From positions 14,467 to 78,466 of the forward strand of contig CAWUIP010000004.1 of NCBI GenBank assembly GCA_963922415.1: DNA of 64,000 nt, written 5' to 3'. Shown piece after piece: positions 25,923 to 34,267 of this stretch (position 1 is its first letter; each line of letters begins with the position of its first letter). This DNA comes from Aliishimia sp963922415. Its GTDB lineage: Bacteria; Pseudomonadota; Alphaproteobacteria; Rhodobacterales; Rhodobacteraceae. The notes under the pieces are model-generated. The model ran no database searches, had not been told where the DNA came from, and was given only the letters and a program-made list of their open reading frames with translations. The translations under genes and the position numbers were made by a program.

Positions 25923-28334
25923 TTAGAAGAGGAAGTCGTCTTCTGTCAGGGTCAAGCGCCAGCCTTGAACGAAGATGCTTTGATCATCGCTCAGTTCGAT
26001 TTTGGCACCTGCGCGGCCATAGTGGATGTCGTCCTCCAACTCAGCAAAGCTGGACACCGATGTCGCGCTCAGGTCGATCAGGTCATGGCCTTGCTGGAAG
26101 CGCTGGATGAAGTCGTGCCCGTCACCATCGGCAAAGACGAAGGTATCCTCTCCGGCCTGGCCGTTAAGGCGGTCATTGCCGGTGCCGCCGTTGATCAGGT
26201 CATCGCCGCGACCGCCTTTGATCAAGTCATGGCCGGCGCCGCCGACGCCAACATCGTTGCCCGAGCCGAGGAAGATCTTGTCGTTTCCGCCATTGCCATC
26301 GACGAAGTCGTTGTCGCGGCCCGTTCGGATCACGCTGCTGGTGTCGTCGTCCAAGATGAAGTCAACCTTGTTCGACCCATCGGATTGTAGCACGTCGACC
26401 GGCAACAGCACGCCATCCAGGACATGCGCAATGCCGTTGGAGGCTGGGATGTCGAGCGCGATGATATTCGGGTTCGGCACGTCTGGATCGGCATCAACGA
26501 GGCTGGCGCCATCAACGCCAAGCGATCCACCCTGCAACGTCGCAATGCTGCTGCTGGCCAGAACAGCGGTGGAGTCGAGCGCCTCTGGTGCCACATGATA
26601 TGTCAGCACGGTCTGAAGCAGTGGGATTGGATCGCCACCGCCGGACAAAAGCGACAGTGCGTCGACCAGATAGGCAAAAGCTTCGCCCTCGTCAGACCCG
26701 TCAAAGCCAAGCGTCTGGCTCAGTTTGACGAAGGCCGCGTCGTTGGGGGCGAACACGGTCAGATCGTCCATCGGATTGTTCAGCGCATCGACCAGATCGG
26801 CGGCTTGGACGGCGGTAAGCAGCAAGTCGAAGTCTTCGGCGTTGTCGTCGAAGGTCCCGCCGCTTGCCGCCACGATCCCGGCCAAGGTCGGCAAGTCCGG
26901 TTCATTGCCCGGAATGTCGAAGGGCAAGAGCACCCGGTCAATGGCCTGGATAACGCCGTTATCGGCTGCAATGTCTGGGATGACGATGTTGGGGTCCGTG
27001 ATGTCGGGCTCATTGTCGATCAATTCGGTGCCTTCGGTCGCGAATGTCGCGTCGGGCAATAGGGTCTCGATCGTGTCCGCATCGTCGATCTGCGACGCTT
27101 TCTTGGCACCTGGCGAGACGTGATAGAGCAGCACATCGGTCAAGAGTGGAATTGGATCACCATCAGGGGCAAGGCCTGCAAGTGCACCTGCGATGAAGTC
27201 AAAGACCGCTTGTTCGTCTGTGTCATCCCCATCAAACCCAAGGTCCATGGCCAGTTGCGTGAAGGCCGCGTCCGTGGGGGCGAAGACCGTGATGTCTGTC
27301 AGGCCCTGCACCGTTTCGACCAGCCCGGCTGCGGAGAGGGCTTTGACCAGGATGTTGAAGTCGTCCGAGCCTGTCGCGATGTCCACGATGTTCGGCAGGT
27401 CGTTGCCCGGGATGTCGAGCGGGATCAGAACGCGGTCGATCACCTGGATCGTCCCGTTCGAGGCCGCGATGTCAGGCACGACGATGTTTGGGTTTTCCAA
27501 GTCAGGCTCGTTGTCTTCCAACTCGGTCCCGTGCGAGCCAAAGCTGGCGCCTGCGAGGAATGTGGAGACATCCTCTGCCGCGTCGATCTCGGCTGCCGTC
27601 TTGGCACCGGCAGACACGTGGTAGAGCAAGATATCAGTCAAAAGCGGGATGGGATCGCCATCGGGGGCCAGCCCGGCCAGCGCGCCCGCGATAAAGTTGA
27701 AGACAGCGTCTTCGTCGGCCATGTCGCCCGCAAAGCCCAGATCAAGGGCCAGTTGCGTGAAGGCGGCGTCGGTTGGCGCGAACACGGTGATGTCGTTCAA
27801 CCCCTCGACAGTGCCCACAAGACCCGCAGCAGAAAGCGCCTTGACCAGGATGTTGAAGTCATCCGACCCGCTCGCGATATCCACGATGTTCGGCTCCGGC
27901 AGATCACCGGCGGACAGGTCCTCGTATTTCAGACCTTTACCGAAGACGTTGGCCGATCCACCGACGGTCAGCGCGGCCCCGGCGGGCGGGACTTTGCCGA
28001 GGAATGTGAAGTTGTCGGGCAGGTGGCCTGGCTGCTCTAGCTCGACCAACACGTATTGCACGCCTTGATCGTCATAGACGTGCCAAATGCGTTCCGCGTA
28101 AAGCGTGCCGCCATTGCCGATCTCTTCGCCGTCGCGGCTGATGGTTGCGGTTTGGCCATGCGTGTCGTCGCCGCGCTCGTTACGGAACGCATCGCCCGAC
28201 AGGCGCGTGTCATCGTCGGTGACTGTGATGTCGAGCGTGGCCGCGGCTGGCATCGTAAAGCCAAGATGCGGCGCGATGGACGAGGGTCCGAACAGGTCGG
28301 CCTGCGCAAAGCCGGTGAAACTGAAAGTTTGCAA
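25923..28334 (-). CDS. Secreted protein with three fasciclin (FAS1) domains and RTX repeats
   Basis: An 803-residue protein. Residues 1-145 form an N-terminal domain seen in other RTX proteins; FAS1 domains cover about 149-310, 315-476 and 481-648; calcium-binding RTX nonapeptides (GGAGHDLI, GGRGDDLI, GGTGNDRL) cover about 676-730; the tail ends DDFLF, as type I secretion substrates often do. No signal peptide is present, so export by a type I secretion system is likely, with an adhesive or matrix role. FAS1 domains 1 and 2 are almost identical, a recent duplication. The start is TTG at 28334, supported by GGAGG at 28343-28347 with 8-base spacing. Confidence 0.9.
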   Translation of the reverse strand: MQTFSFTGFAQADLFGPSSIAPHLGFTMPAAATLDITVTDDDTRLSGDAFRNERGDDTHGQTATISRDGEEIGNGGTLYAERIWHVYDDQGVQYVLVELEQPGHLPDNFTFLGKVPPAGAALTVGGSANVFGKGLKYEDLSAGDLPEPNIVDIASGSDDFNILVKALSAAGLVGTVEGLNDITVFAPTDAAFTQLALDLGFAGDMADEDAVFNFIAGALAGLAPDGDPIPLLTDILLYHVSAGAKTAAEIDAAEDVSTFLAGASFGSHGTELEDNEPDLENPNIVVPDIAASNGTIQVIDRVLIPLDIPGNDLPNIVDIATGSDDFNILVKALSAAGLVETVQGLTDITVFAPTDAAFTQLAMDLGFDGDDTDEQAVFDFIAGALAGLAPDGDPIPLLTDVLLYHVSPGAKKASQIDDADTIETLLPDATFATEGTELIDNEPDITDPNIVIPDIAADNGVIQAIDRVLLPFDIPGNEPDLPTLAGIVAASGGTFDDNAEDFDLLLTAVQAADLVDALNNPMDDLTVFAPNDAAFVKLSQTLGFDGSDEGEAFAYLVDALSLLSGGGDPIPLLQTVLTYHVAPEALDSTAVLASSSIATLQGGSLGVDGASLVDADPDVPNPNIIALDIPASNGIAHVLDGVLLPVDVLQSDGSNKVDFILDDDTSSVIRTGRDNDFVDGNGGNDKIFLGSGNDVGVGGAGHDLIKGGRGDDLINGGTGNDRLNGQAGEDTFVFADGDGHDFIQRFQQGHDLIDLSATSVSSFAELEDDIHYGRAGAKIELSDDQSIFVQGWRLTLTEDDFLF

Positions 28335-28709
28335 AAGACTATCCTCCGAAAAGTGGGATCAGGCGTGGTGGTATCGCGGTCGACGGCAGAGGACCGACCG
28401 CGCGCGCGGCAAGGTGCAAACAGACTGACATGCGCTGACGAAGCCCCCTTTATCACCGCGATTAAAGCGTGTGTGCAAAATGCACACGCCACGATCCGCT
28501 ATTTGGGGCGCGCGCGTGATCTGGCAACTCGAATCTGAAGAATTTTCGGAGAAACTGCGCTGAAGATTCTCTAACTATCTGGAAAATATAATATTTTTCG
28601 CACGCGACTATTGGGGGTAACGTGCATCCTACGCAGAAAACCACTGTCTCTGGCGTGGTCGCGCAACCAGCGTTGGCAAAGTCCAAGAAACACTCGGGGT
28701 GGTCTGGGG
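28335..28709. other. Gene-free stretch upstream of the FAS1/RTX gene
   Basis: No convincing gene is present. The part nearest 28334 holds the ribosome binding site of the FAS1/RTX gene. Around 28560-28610 the DNA is much richer in A and T than its surroundings and contains a perfect palindrome; this is the most likely promoter area for the leftward gene. Short open frames here have no family features. Confidence 0.5.
28583..28597. promoter_or_regulatory. AT-rich perfect palindrome upstream of the FAS1/RTX gene
   Basis: AAAATAT-A-ATATTTT is a perfect 15-base palindrome in an otherwise GC-rich genome, about 250 bases upstream of the TTG start. It could be a regulator-binding site or part of a promoter -10 area. 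A/T-rich palindromes arise by chance more easily than GC-rich ones. Confidence 0.35.
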
Positions 28710-29330
28710 CTAATCGGGTCTGCGGCGGCGCAGGCTTCGGCGCAGAGCGAAACCGCTGACCGCCGTCAACAAAAGGACAGCCCCGCCCGGTAGAGGAACC
28801 GTGCTGATCGCCGGAGTAAAGACTGCAAATGTGCGATCCCCAGCCGCGAAACTCGTCGATGCCACAGTTGTAACCAAAGGGCTGTCAATGCTTTGCGCGC
28901 TTAGATTGGGTGCATCGCTAAAGTTGCGTGCAAAGACCACATGCGCGGATGTAGCTCCTGTGGCGCGCGCATAAGGGATGATCGCGTTGCAAAGGATCGA
29001 TGACGTGCAGCCCGCGGTCAGCGCAGGCACAGCGTCAAAATCGCCAACTGGGCCAACCACAAACACCTCAGACAACAAAGCCTCGGCGGCTGCGACGGCC
29101 GAGCTTTGTGTCGTGAACGCAAAGTCAGAAACGTCGTCGCACCCGTCGAACAGACTAACACAGGTTCCGTCCACAAACCGAACAGAGTAGCGCGCGCCGC
29201 CGATCTCAAGACCCTCGGCGCCGATCAAAGACCCGTTGTCTAGTGTGAGCGTCGCAGACTGCGCTGCGCTGCTAACCAGCCACGTCGCTGCCGCGCCAAC
29301 AGCTGCCAAAACAAAAGACCTAAACCACAT
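28710..29330 (-). CDS. VPLPA-CTERM sorting domain-containing protein
   Basis: A 206-residue exported protein with an N-terminal signal peptide (ending SAAQSA) and a C-terminal VPLPGGAVLLL segment, a hydrophobic helix and an arginine-rich tail (RRSLRRRR). This tripartite tail is the VPLPA-CTERM signal, the rhodobacteral relative of PEP-CTERM, recognised by an exosortase. The protein is therefore probably processed and released or anchored at the surface with exopolysaccharide. The body is rich in A, S and V and has two cysteine pairs; its function is unknown. It is divergent from a LytTR regulator. Confidence 0.9.
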   Translation of the reverse strand: MWFRSFVLAAVGAAATWLVSSAAQSATLTLDNGSLIGAEGLEIGGARYSVRFVDGTCVSLFDGCDDVSDFAFTTQSSAVAAAEALLSEVFVVGPVGDFDAVPALTAGCTSSILCNAIIPYARATGATSAHVVFARNFSDAPNLSAQSIDSPLVTTVASTSFAAGDRTFAVFTPAISTVPLPGGAVLLLTAVSGFALRRSLRRRRPD

Positions 29331-29456
29331 GTGCGAAACCTTGACGCGCTTGGAACTTCCCTAAGTGGTAGTCCAAGTTTTTTGCCCCGTTCAACGGCAC
29401 GGCGCGGTCTTTTCGTGGAATCGCAGTCGTTTTTCGTGAATTTGCAAAGGTCAGAC

Positions 29457-30215
29457 ATGTGGACACTCCTGCAACCTGAAAACCTGCGACACAAACTGCG
29501 CATCGCGGCAGTGGTGACCGGGGTCATGACCATCATGGGACCCTTTGGCACTTATGACGCCCTATCGCTTGGATCGCGGTTTTTCTATTGGGCGCTGGCG
29601 ATCTTTGGCTGTGCCATCGTGTTCGAGGTCGCGGTTGAAGCGGCAATCCTCCATTTGCGCACGCCGGGCGGCTTACCAGTGCATATCAGCCTTGGTGCCG
29701 GTCTCGCAGCGCTGCCCGCCAGTGCCGTTATACTCGGTCTTGAGGTGCTGTTTCGGGATGGCATGCCTGTGGCGCAGTGGCCTTGGCTTTATCTATGTGT
29801 GTTGCTGGTTGGGGTGGCGATGAGTTTTCTGAGTTTTCACCCGCTCTTTGCCCCGTTGCGCCCACCGCCGCCGCGGCCCGTTCCCTTCCTGGACAGGCTG
29901 CCCGAACATGCTGGCACCCGGCTGGTGTCGCTATCGATGCGGGATCATTATGTTGAGGCGGTGACCGATCAGGACACGATCATGATCCACCTACGCTTTC
30001 AAGACGCGCTGGCAGAGGTGTCCGGCCATCCCGGTCTGCGCATCCATCGATCGCACTGGGTGTCGATTGACGCGATAGAGGCCGTAGAACGACAGGGGCG
30101 TAAACTACGGGTGCGTACACGGACAGGTCAGGTGTTGCCGGTCAGCGATACCTACCGGCCTGGACTTTCTGCGGCACAAAACAGGGGCTGGATTACAGCG
30201 ACGTCAAGGCTCTAG
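29457..30215 (+). CDS. Membrane-bound LytTR family transcriptional regulator
   Basis: A 252-residue protein with four predicted membrane helices in its first 135 residues and a C-terminal LytTR DNA-binding domain (about 155-250: LVSLSMRDHYVEAVTDQDTIMIHLRF, then HRSHWVSIDAIEAVERQGRKLRV). Membrane-tethered LytTR proteins of this build are frequent in Rhodobacteraceae and may sense envelope conditions. The ATG at 29457 puts the first helix at the N terminus; an earlier in-frame start at 29331 would add 42 unlikely residues. It is divergent from the VPLPA-CTERM gene, so it may control it. Confidence 0.88.
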   Translation: MWTLLQPENLRHKLRIAAVVTGVMTIMGPFGTYDALSLGSRFFYWALAIFGCAIVFEVAVEAAILHLRTPGGLPVHISLGAGLAALPASAVILGLEVLFRDGMPVAQWPWLYLCVLLVGVAMSFLSFHPLFAPLRPPPPRPVPFLDRLPEHAGTRLVSLSMRDHYVEAVTDQDTIMIHLRFQDALAEVSGHPGLRIHRSHWVSIDAIEAVERQGRKLRVRTRTGQVLPVSDTYRPGLSAAQNRGWITATSRL

Positions 30216-30301
30216 CCGTCGCAGTCGGCACGCTGTGAGACGATCAGGCGTGGACAAAGAGGCATGTCCATCGGGCTGGGATCTCAACGAATTCATAGAT
30301 T

Positions 30302-30377
30302 TGGTGGAGCATAGCGGGATCGAACCGCTGACCTCCTGCATGCCATGCAGGCGCTCTCCCAGCTGAGCTAATGCCCC
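30302..30377 (-). tRNA. tRNA-Ala (GGC)
   Basis: On the minus strand the sequence forms a cloverleaf: acceptor GGGGCAT pairs with ATGCTCC (one G-T pair), anticodon stem CCTGC/GCAGG, loop ATGGCAT with anticodon GGC reading GCC alanine codons, T arm AGCGG-TTCGATC-CCGCT, and encoded CCA at 30302-30304. Confidence 0.97.
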
Positions 30378-30480
30378 ATCAGGAGGGATGCAAAGATCCC
30401 TTTAGTGGTGGATCGTGGGATAGGCGTTGGACGCAGCGGGATCAAGTGAAAAACCGCAGCGCACCATCTTAAGCGCAGAA

Positions 30481-30813
30481 TTAGCTTTCGTCGTCGTCGG
30501 CTGGCACGTCGGCGATTTCTTCAAGCGAGACATTATCCCCCTCGTCATCGTCATCCAGCAGATCATCATCGAGTTCAACATCAACATCCGTGTCGTCATC
30601 GTCCAGAACGACATCGTCATCGCCCTCGGCCATCGCTTTGGCTTTGGTTGTGACAGCGTCTTCCGCATCCGCCGCGATCATGCGGGTCTTGCCGGTCTCC
30701 CGCTCGACGATCTCGCCGGTATAGGGCGAGACGATTGGGTTTGCGTTCAGGTCGTAGAACCGTTTGCCTGTCGTGGGACAAACGCGCTTGGTGCCCCATT
30801 CTTCCTTTGGCAT
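30481..30813 (-). CDS. TIGR02300 / FYDLN acidic protein
   Basis: A 110-residue protein of the TIGR02300 family. The N terminus MPKEEWGTKRVCPTTGKRFYD with FYDLN and the segment PIVSPYTGE are conserved; two cysteine-like positions are reduced to one here. The C-terminal half is extremely acidic (DDDDTDVDVELDDD), probably disordered. The function is unknown. The ATG at 30813 with AGAGG nearby is preferred over a start 19 codons upstream. It precedes tRNA-Ala on the same strand. Confidence 0.88.
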   Translation of the reverse strand: MPKEEWGTKRVCPTTGKRFYDLNANPIVSPYTGEIVERETGKTRMIAADAEDAVTTKAKAMAEGDDDVVLDDDDTDVDVELDDDLLDDDDEGDNVSLEEIADVPADDDES

Positions 30814-30917
30814 GCAGAATACCTCTTGCAACTTAGGTCGCACATGTCGACGATTCCGGGCACTTGCCACAGCGGCTGGCGCGAGTCAAAGCCTCAATGT
30901 GAGGTTGGGGAGATAGG

Positions 30918-31610
30918 ATGCAAAACCTGCGTTTGCAAGGCGATCCCGAGATTGATGTCACATTGCGTCGGTCGCCGCGCGCGCGGCGCATGACTTTGCG
31001 TGTTTCTCGGTTGGACGGGCGTGTCACGCTGACGGTGCCGCGCGGCGTTGCGGAGGCCGAAATGTGGGCCTTCGTGGACGCGCGCCGAGATTGGATTGCC
31101 AAGCATCTCGCGACACAGGTCCCGCACACCCACGTGCGCCTGGGCGCCATGCTGCCAGTGTTAGGAGAGGCGCGCCGCGTCGTCGCGGGCCAAGGCCGTC
31201 GCGTGCGGCTCACCGATACCGAGATCGCTGTGCCAGGTGCCGAAAACCAAGTCGGTGCGAAGCTGCAAGCATGGCTCAAGCAAATGGCGCGGTCCGAACT
31301 CAGCTTTGCTTCCGACCAGTACGCAAAGGCTTTGGGTCGGCCCTATGCCAAGTTGACACTGCGGGATACCACCTCTCGGTGGGGATCATGTACCTCTGAG
31401 GGAGGGTTGATGTATTCTTGGCGCCTGATCATGGCGCCAGCCGAAGTCTTGGCCTACGTCGCCGCCCATGAGGTCGCGCATCTGCAAGAAATGAACCACT
31501 CGTCGGCCTTTTGGGACCTCGTTGAACAGCTATACGGCGATACGCGTCCACCGCGTGCCTGGCTCAAGGCGCATGGGCACGACCTCCATGCCATCCGTTT
31601 CAAAGATTGA
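30918..31610 (+). CDS. YgjP-like / M48-type metallopeptidase
   Basis: A 230-residue protein of the YgjP (DUF45) group. The N-terminal part recognises as RRSPRARRMTLRVSRLDGRVTLTVP, then SRWGSCTSEGGLMYSWRLIMAP and the zinc motif HEVAH (H184, E185, H188) with a downstream WLKAHG. Family members are SprT-like predicted metalloproteases; cellular targets are unknown. A GGGGAG site precedes the start. Its 3' end lies just before the GntR gene. Confidence 0.88.
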   Translation: MQNLRLQGDPEIDVTLRRSPRARRMTLRVSRLDGRVTLTVPRGVAEAEMWAFVDARRDWIAKHLATQVPHTHVRLGAMLPVLGEARRVVAGQGRRVRLTDTEIAVPGAENQVGAKLQAWLKQMARSELSFASDQYAKALGRPYAKLTLRDTTSRWGSCTSEGGLMYSWRLIMAPAEVLAYVAAHEVAHLQEMNHSSAFWDLVEQLYGDTRPPRAWLKAHGHDLHAIRFKD

Positions 31611-31621
31611 CGTCACGTATT

Positions 31622-31635
31622 TTTGTGATCACAAA
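31622..31635. promoter_or_regulatory. Perfect palindrome before the GntR gene, candidate operator
   Basis: TTTGTGA-TCACAAA is a perfect 14-bp palindrome that ends 6 bases before the GntR start codon. FCD-type GntR proteins bind short palindromes of this size, so autoregulation is likely. No ribosome binding site is visible in the remaining space. Confidence 0.6.
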
Positions 31636-31641
31636 TCCACT

Positions 31642-32292
31642 ATGCCAAGGAAATTGACAGAAACGGCCCCAACCGCCGTTGCACATGATCAGGTATATCG
31701 TCGTCTGCGCAGCAGAATCATGCATGGCGACATATTCCCAGGCCAGCCGCTTACGCTGCGTGGCATTGGGGCGGAGTACGGCGTATCGATGACGCCTGCG
31801 CGCGAAGCCGTGCGACGGCTGGTCGCCGAGGGAGCGCTATCCCTTTCCGCGTCCGGACGCGTGGCAACACCCGAAATTAGTAATGAAAGGATCGAAGAGC
31901 TTGCAGCCTTGCGCGCGCTTATCGAAGTAGAACTTGCCTCGCGGGCGCTTCCGCGCGCGCACATCGCCCTCATCGAACGCCTGCAGACCATCAATGGCGA
32001 TGTGGCCGAGGCGGTCGCCCACCGCGATGCCGTCCGCTACATCCGGACCAACCTCGAATTCCACCGCACACTCTACCTGCGGGCACAGGCCCCAGCCATG
32101 CTCGCCATGGCCGAAACCGTCTGGCTGCAACTTGGCCCCACTATGCGCAGCCTCTACGGGCGCTTACGCCGCACCGAACCGCCGCAATACCATAGGCACA
32201 TTATCGCAGCCCTGCGCGCCGGTGACGAGCCAAGCCTCAGGCTTGCCGTACGTTCAGACGTAACCCAGGGCCTGCGTATGTTGGCGAGTTGA
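31642..32292 (+). CDS. GntR family regulator, FCD subfamily
   Basis: A 216-residue transcription regulator. Residues about 12-75 form the winged helix-turn-helix (HDQVYRRLRSRIMHGDIFPGQPLTLRGIGAEYGVSMTPAREAVRRL), and 85-215 form the all-helical FCD ligand domain, with Asn, His and His residues (NLEFHRTLY, QYHRHIIAAL) likely to hold a metal ion. FadR-like FCD regulators sense organic acids. The regulated genes are unknown. The ATG at 31642 lies directly after a perfect palindrome; an upstream in-frame ATG at 31522 lies inside the peptidase gene. Confidence 0.87.
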   Translation: MPRKLTETAPTAVAHDQVYRRLRSRIMHGDIFPGQPLTLRGIGAEYGVSMTPAREAVRRLVAEGALSLSASGRVATPEISNERIEELAALRALIEVELASRALPRAHIALIERLQTINGDVAEAVAHRDAVRYIRTNLEFHRTLYLRAQAPAMLAMAETVWLQLGPTMRSLYGRLRRTEPPQYHRHIIAALRAGDEPSLRLAVRSDVTQGLRMLAS

Positions 32293-32354
32293 CCGCTGCG
32301 GCAGACGTCGTGCTCCGGCCGGGCGTCGCAGTCCACCGGGCGAACACGAGGCAT

Positions 32355-32537
32355 CTATCTGCCCAGCACACCAAAGAAAAAGTCAACCAGCAGCAAGAAG
32401 AAACACAGCGCCGCAATGGTCACTGCCACGACACTGCCGACCGAAACACCGGGCGTACCAAAGTCACCAAAAACGCCCAAATAGCCTGCGGCCCCGACAA
32501 AGACAAGCCGGCATGCTGCTCTCGGCGTGACTTTCAT
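32355..32537 (-). CDS. Small hydrophobic membrane protein (hypothetical)
   Basis: A 60-residue frame with a basic start (MKVTPRAACR), one short hydrophobic stretch and a second strongly hydrophobic helix near the end (VVAVTIAALCFFLLLVDFFFG). A TGGAG motif lies about 12 bases before the ATG. It could be a genuine small inner-membrane protein behind accA on the same strand. I do not recognise a family; the composition supports it more than its length. Confidence 0.45.
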   Translation of the reverse strand: MKVTPRAACRLVFVGAAGYLGVFGDFGTPGVSVGSVVAVTIAALCFFLLLVDFFFGVLGR

Positions 32538-32561
32538 TGTTCTAAAAATACTCCAGGGGGT

Positions 32562-32607
32562 GCGGGGGACAGCGTCCCCCGCCTTGGTCGGACCGCTTGC
32601 GGTCCGA
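32562..32607. repeat. Two adjacent perfect hairpins downstream of accA
   Basis: GCGGGGGAC-AGC-GTCCCCCGC (32562-32582) and TCGGACCGC-TT-GCGGTCCGA (32588-32607) stand side by side in the accA-to-small-ORF gap. The first has a 9-bp stem. They may end accA transcription or protect its 3' end; the first resembles the element at 25671-25688. Confidence 0.6.
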
Positions 32608-32626
32608 AAGCCTGCCGGACCTGACC

Positions 32627-33592
32627 CTAAGCAGCCAAACCCTTGCTGCCCATATCCAGGAACTTGCGACGACGATTGGCGATCAACTCCTCGGGCGCCT
32701 GCGGGGTCAACTCCGCCAAAAGATCGCGCACCGCCAACTGAACCGCGTCCAGGGTCTCGACTGGGTTGCGATGGGCACCGCCCACAGGCTCTTTGACGAT
32801 CCGGTCGACCACGCCCAACCCATGCAAATCTTGTGCGGTCAGGCGCAACGCTTCCGCCGCTTCACGCATCTTCTCTGCGTCTTTCCAAAGGATTGACGCA
32901 CAGCCCTCCGGCGAGATCACCGAATAGATCGAATGTTCCAACATTGCCACACGGTTTGCTGTGGCAAAGGCCACCGCCCCGCCGGACCCGCCTTCGCCGA
33001 TCACAAGCGACACCATCGGGACCCCGATCTGCAAGCATTTCTCGGTCGACCGCGCGATGGCCTCGGACTGGCCGCGCTCTTCCGCCCCCTTACCAGGATA
33101 GGCGCCAGGTGTGTCGACAAGTGTGATTACCGGCAGCCGAAACCGGTCCGCGAGATCCATCAACCGGATCGCTTTGCGATATCCTTCAGGTCGCGCCATG
33201 CCGAAATTCCGCTCGATCCGCGTTTTCGTGTCTGTGCCCTTTTCATGTCCAATCACCACGATGGGCTGATCTTCAAACCGCGCAAGCCCCCCCATCACCG
33301 CGTGGTCATCCGCAAAGTTCCGGTCGCCCGCAAGCGGCGTGAAGTCGGTAAAGAGCGCCGCAATATAGTCTTTGCAGTGGGGGCGGTCGGGGTGGCGCGC
33401 CACTTGGCATTTCCGCCACGCCGTCAAATTCGCGTAGAGGTCGCCCAGCATCTGCGCGGCTTTAGCATCCAGCGCCTCCGCCTCGTCGCTGACATCCATG
33501 CCATCCGTGGCTTCGCGCGCAATCGCGCGCAGTTCTTCGGCCTTGCCTTCGATTTCGGCCAACTGCTTTTCAAAATCTAGGTATTGCGTCAT
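32627..33592 (-). CDS. accA: Acetyl-CoA carboxylase carboxyltransferase subunit alpha
   Basis: A 321-residue AccA of normal length. Typical segments are QYLDFEKQLAEIEGKAEEL at the start, RPHCKDYIAALFTDFTPLAGDR, GLARFEDQPIVVIGHEKG, RLPVITLVDTPGAYPGKGAEERGQSEAIA and GEGGSGGAVAFATANRV, the last two forming the carboxybiotin/CoA site. With AccD it transfers carboxyl groups to acetyl-CoA, the first step of fatty acid synthesis. The ribosome binding site is AGAGGCAG. AccD is not in the window. Confidence 0.97.
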   Translation of the reverse strand: MTQYLDFEKQLAEIEGKAEELRAIAREATDGMDVSDEAEALDAKAAQMLGDLYANLTAWRKCQVARHPDRPHCKDYIAALFTDFTPLAGDRNFADDHAVMGGLARFEDQPIVVIGHEKGTDTKTRIERNFGMARPEGYRKAIRLMDLADRFRLPVITLVDTPGAYPGKGAEERGQSEAIARSTEKCLQIGVPMVSLVIGEGGSGGAVAFATANRVAMLEHSIYSVISPEGCASILWKDAEKMREAAEALRLTAQDLHGLGVVDRIVKEPVGGAHRNPVETLDAVQLAVRDLLAELTPQAPEELIANRRRKFLDMGSKGLAA

Positions 33593-33641
33593 CTCTGCCT
33601 CTGGTTTGCGCCTATATGGCAGCGCCGCGCCCAGGGTGCAA

Positions 33642-34235
33642 TCAGGGCCACAAAATTGGATAGAGCGACGCCAGCAGCAAAACCGCCATCCCGCAGTTAA
33701 AGGCCACGCGCCTGCGGTGGTTGGTCAGGACCCGGGCAATTTGCTGACCCAGCAAGGTCCAGGTGCTGACCGATGGCAAGTTAATCGTCCCAAAGACAAT
33801 CGCGACAATCACAATCGCCCAAGCCGTCCGATCCGGCGCATAGACCGTCATCGCGGTCAGCGCCATCGCCCAAGCCTTTGGATTGACCCATTGAAAGGCG
33901 GCGGCCTCTATGAATGTCATCGGCCGCCCGGCGGTGTCCGGGTTCGACAGTCCGGCCGCCGTTGCCGTTTTCCAGGCCAACCAGACCAAATAGACGACGC
34001 TCAGACCCTTCATGACCTGATAGCTTGGCGGCCAAGCGTCAAAAAGCTGAATAAGACCCGCGCCCACGAGGAGTAGCATGAAGACAAACCCTGCGCCAAT
34101 GCCCAGCATATGGGGGACGCTGCGGCGGAAGCCAAAATTGGCACCCGACGCCATCAGCATCAAGTTGTTCGGGCCAGGTGTGATCGACGACACGAACGCG
34201 AAAACGGCCAGGGCAGTCAGGAGATCTGAAGTCAT
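33642..34235 (-). CDS. LysE family amino acid exporter
   Basis: A 197-residue inner-membrane protein with about six hydrophobic segments and the LysE/RhtB signature near the start (FVSSITPGPNNLMLMASGANFGFRRSVPHMLGIGAG), including the conserved PGPN motif. It should export an amino acid or related metabolite. The ATG at 34235 is chosen over a TTG three codons upstream. It is divergent from an Lrp/AsnC regulator, the classic exporter-regulator arrangement. Confidence 0.9.
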   Translation of the reverse strand: MTSDLLTALAVFAFVSSITPGPNNLMLMASGANFGFRRSVPHMLGIGAGFVFMLLLVGAGLIQLFDAWPPSYQVMKGLSVVYLVWLAWKTATAAGLSNPDTAGRPMTFIEAAAFQWVNPKAWAMALTAMTVYAPDRTAWAIVIVAIVFGTINLPSVSTWTLLGQQIARVLTNHRRRVAFNCGMAVLLLASLYPILWP

Positions 34236-34267
34236 GGCGCACAATTTATGCGGTGTTCCAAGATCAG

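Noticed and set aside
27120..28040. 306-codon open frame opposite the FAS1/RTX gene
   Set aside because: Antisense to a clear repeated-domain protein; Arg/Asp-rich and reflecting the FAS1 duplication on the other strand.
28611..28793. 60-codon plus-strand frame near the VPLPA-CTERM gene end
   Set aside because: Random composition, overlapping the end of a clear gene on the other strand.
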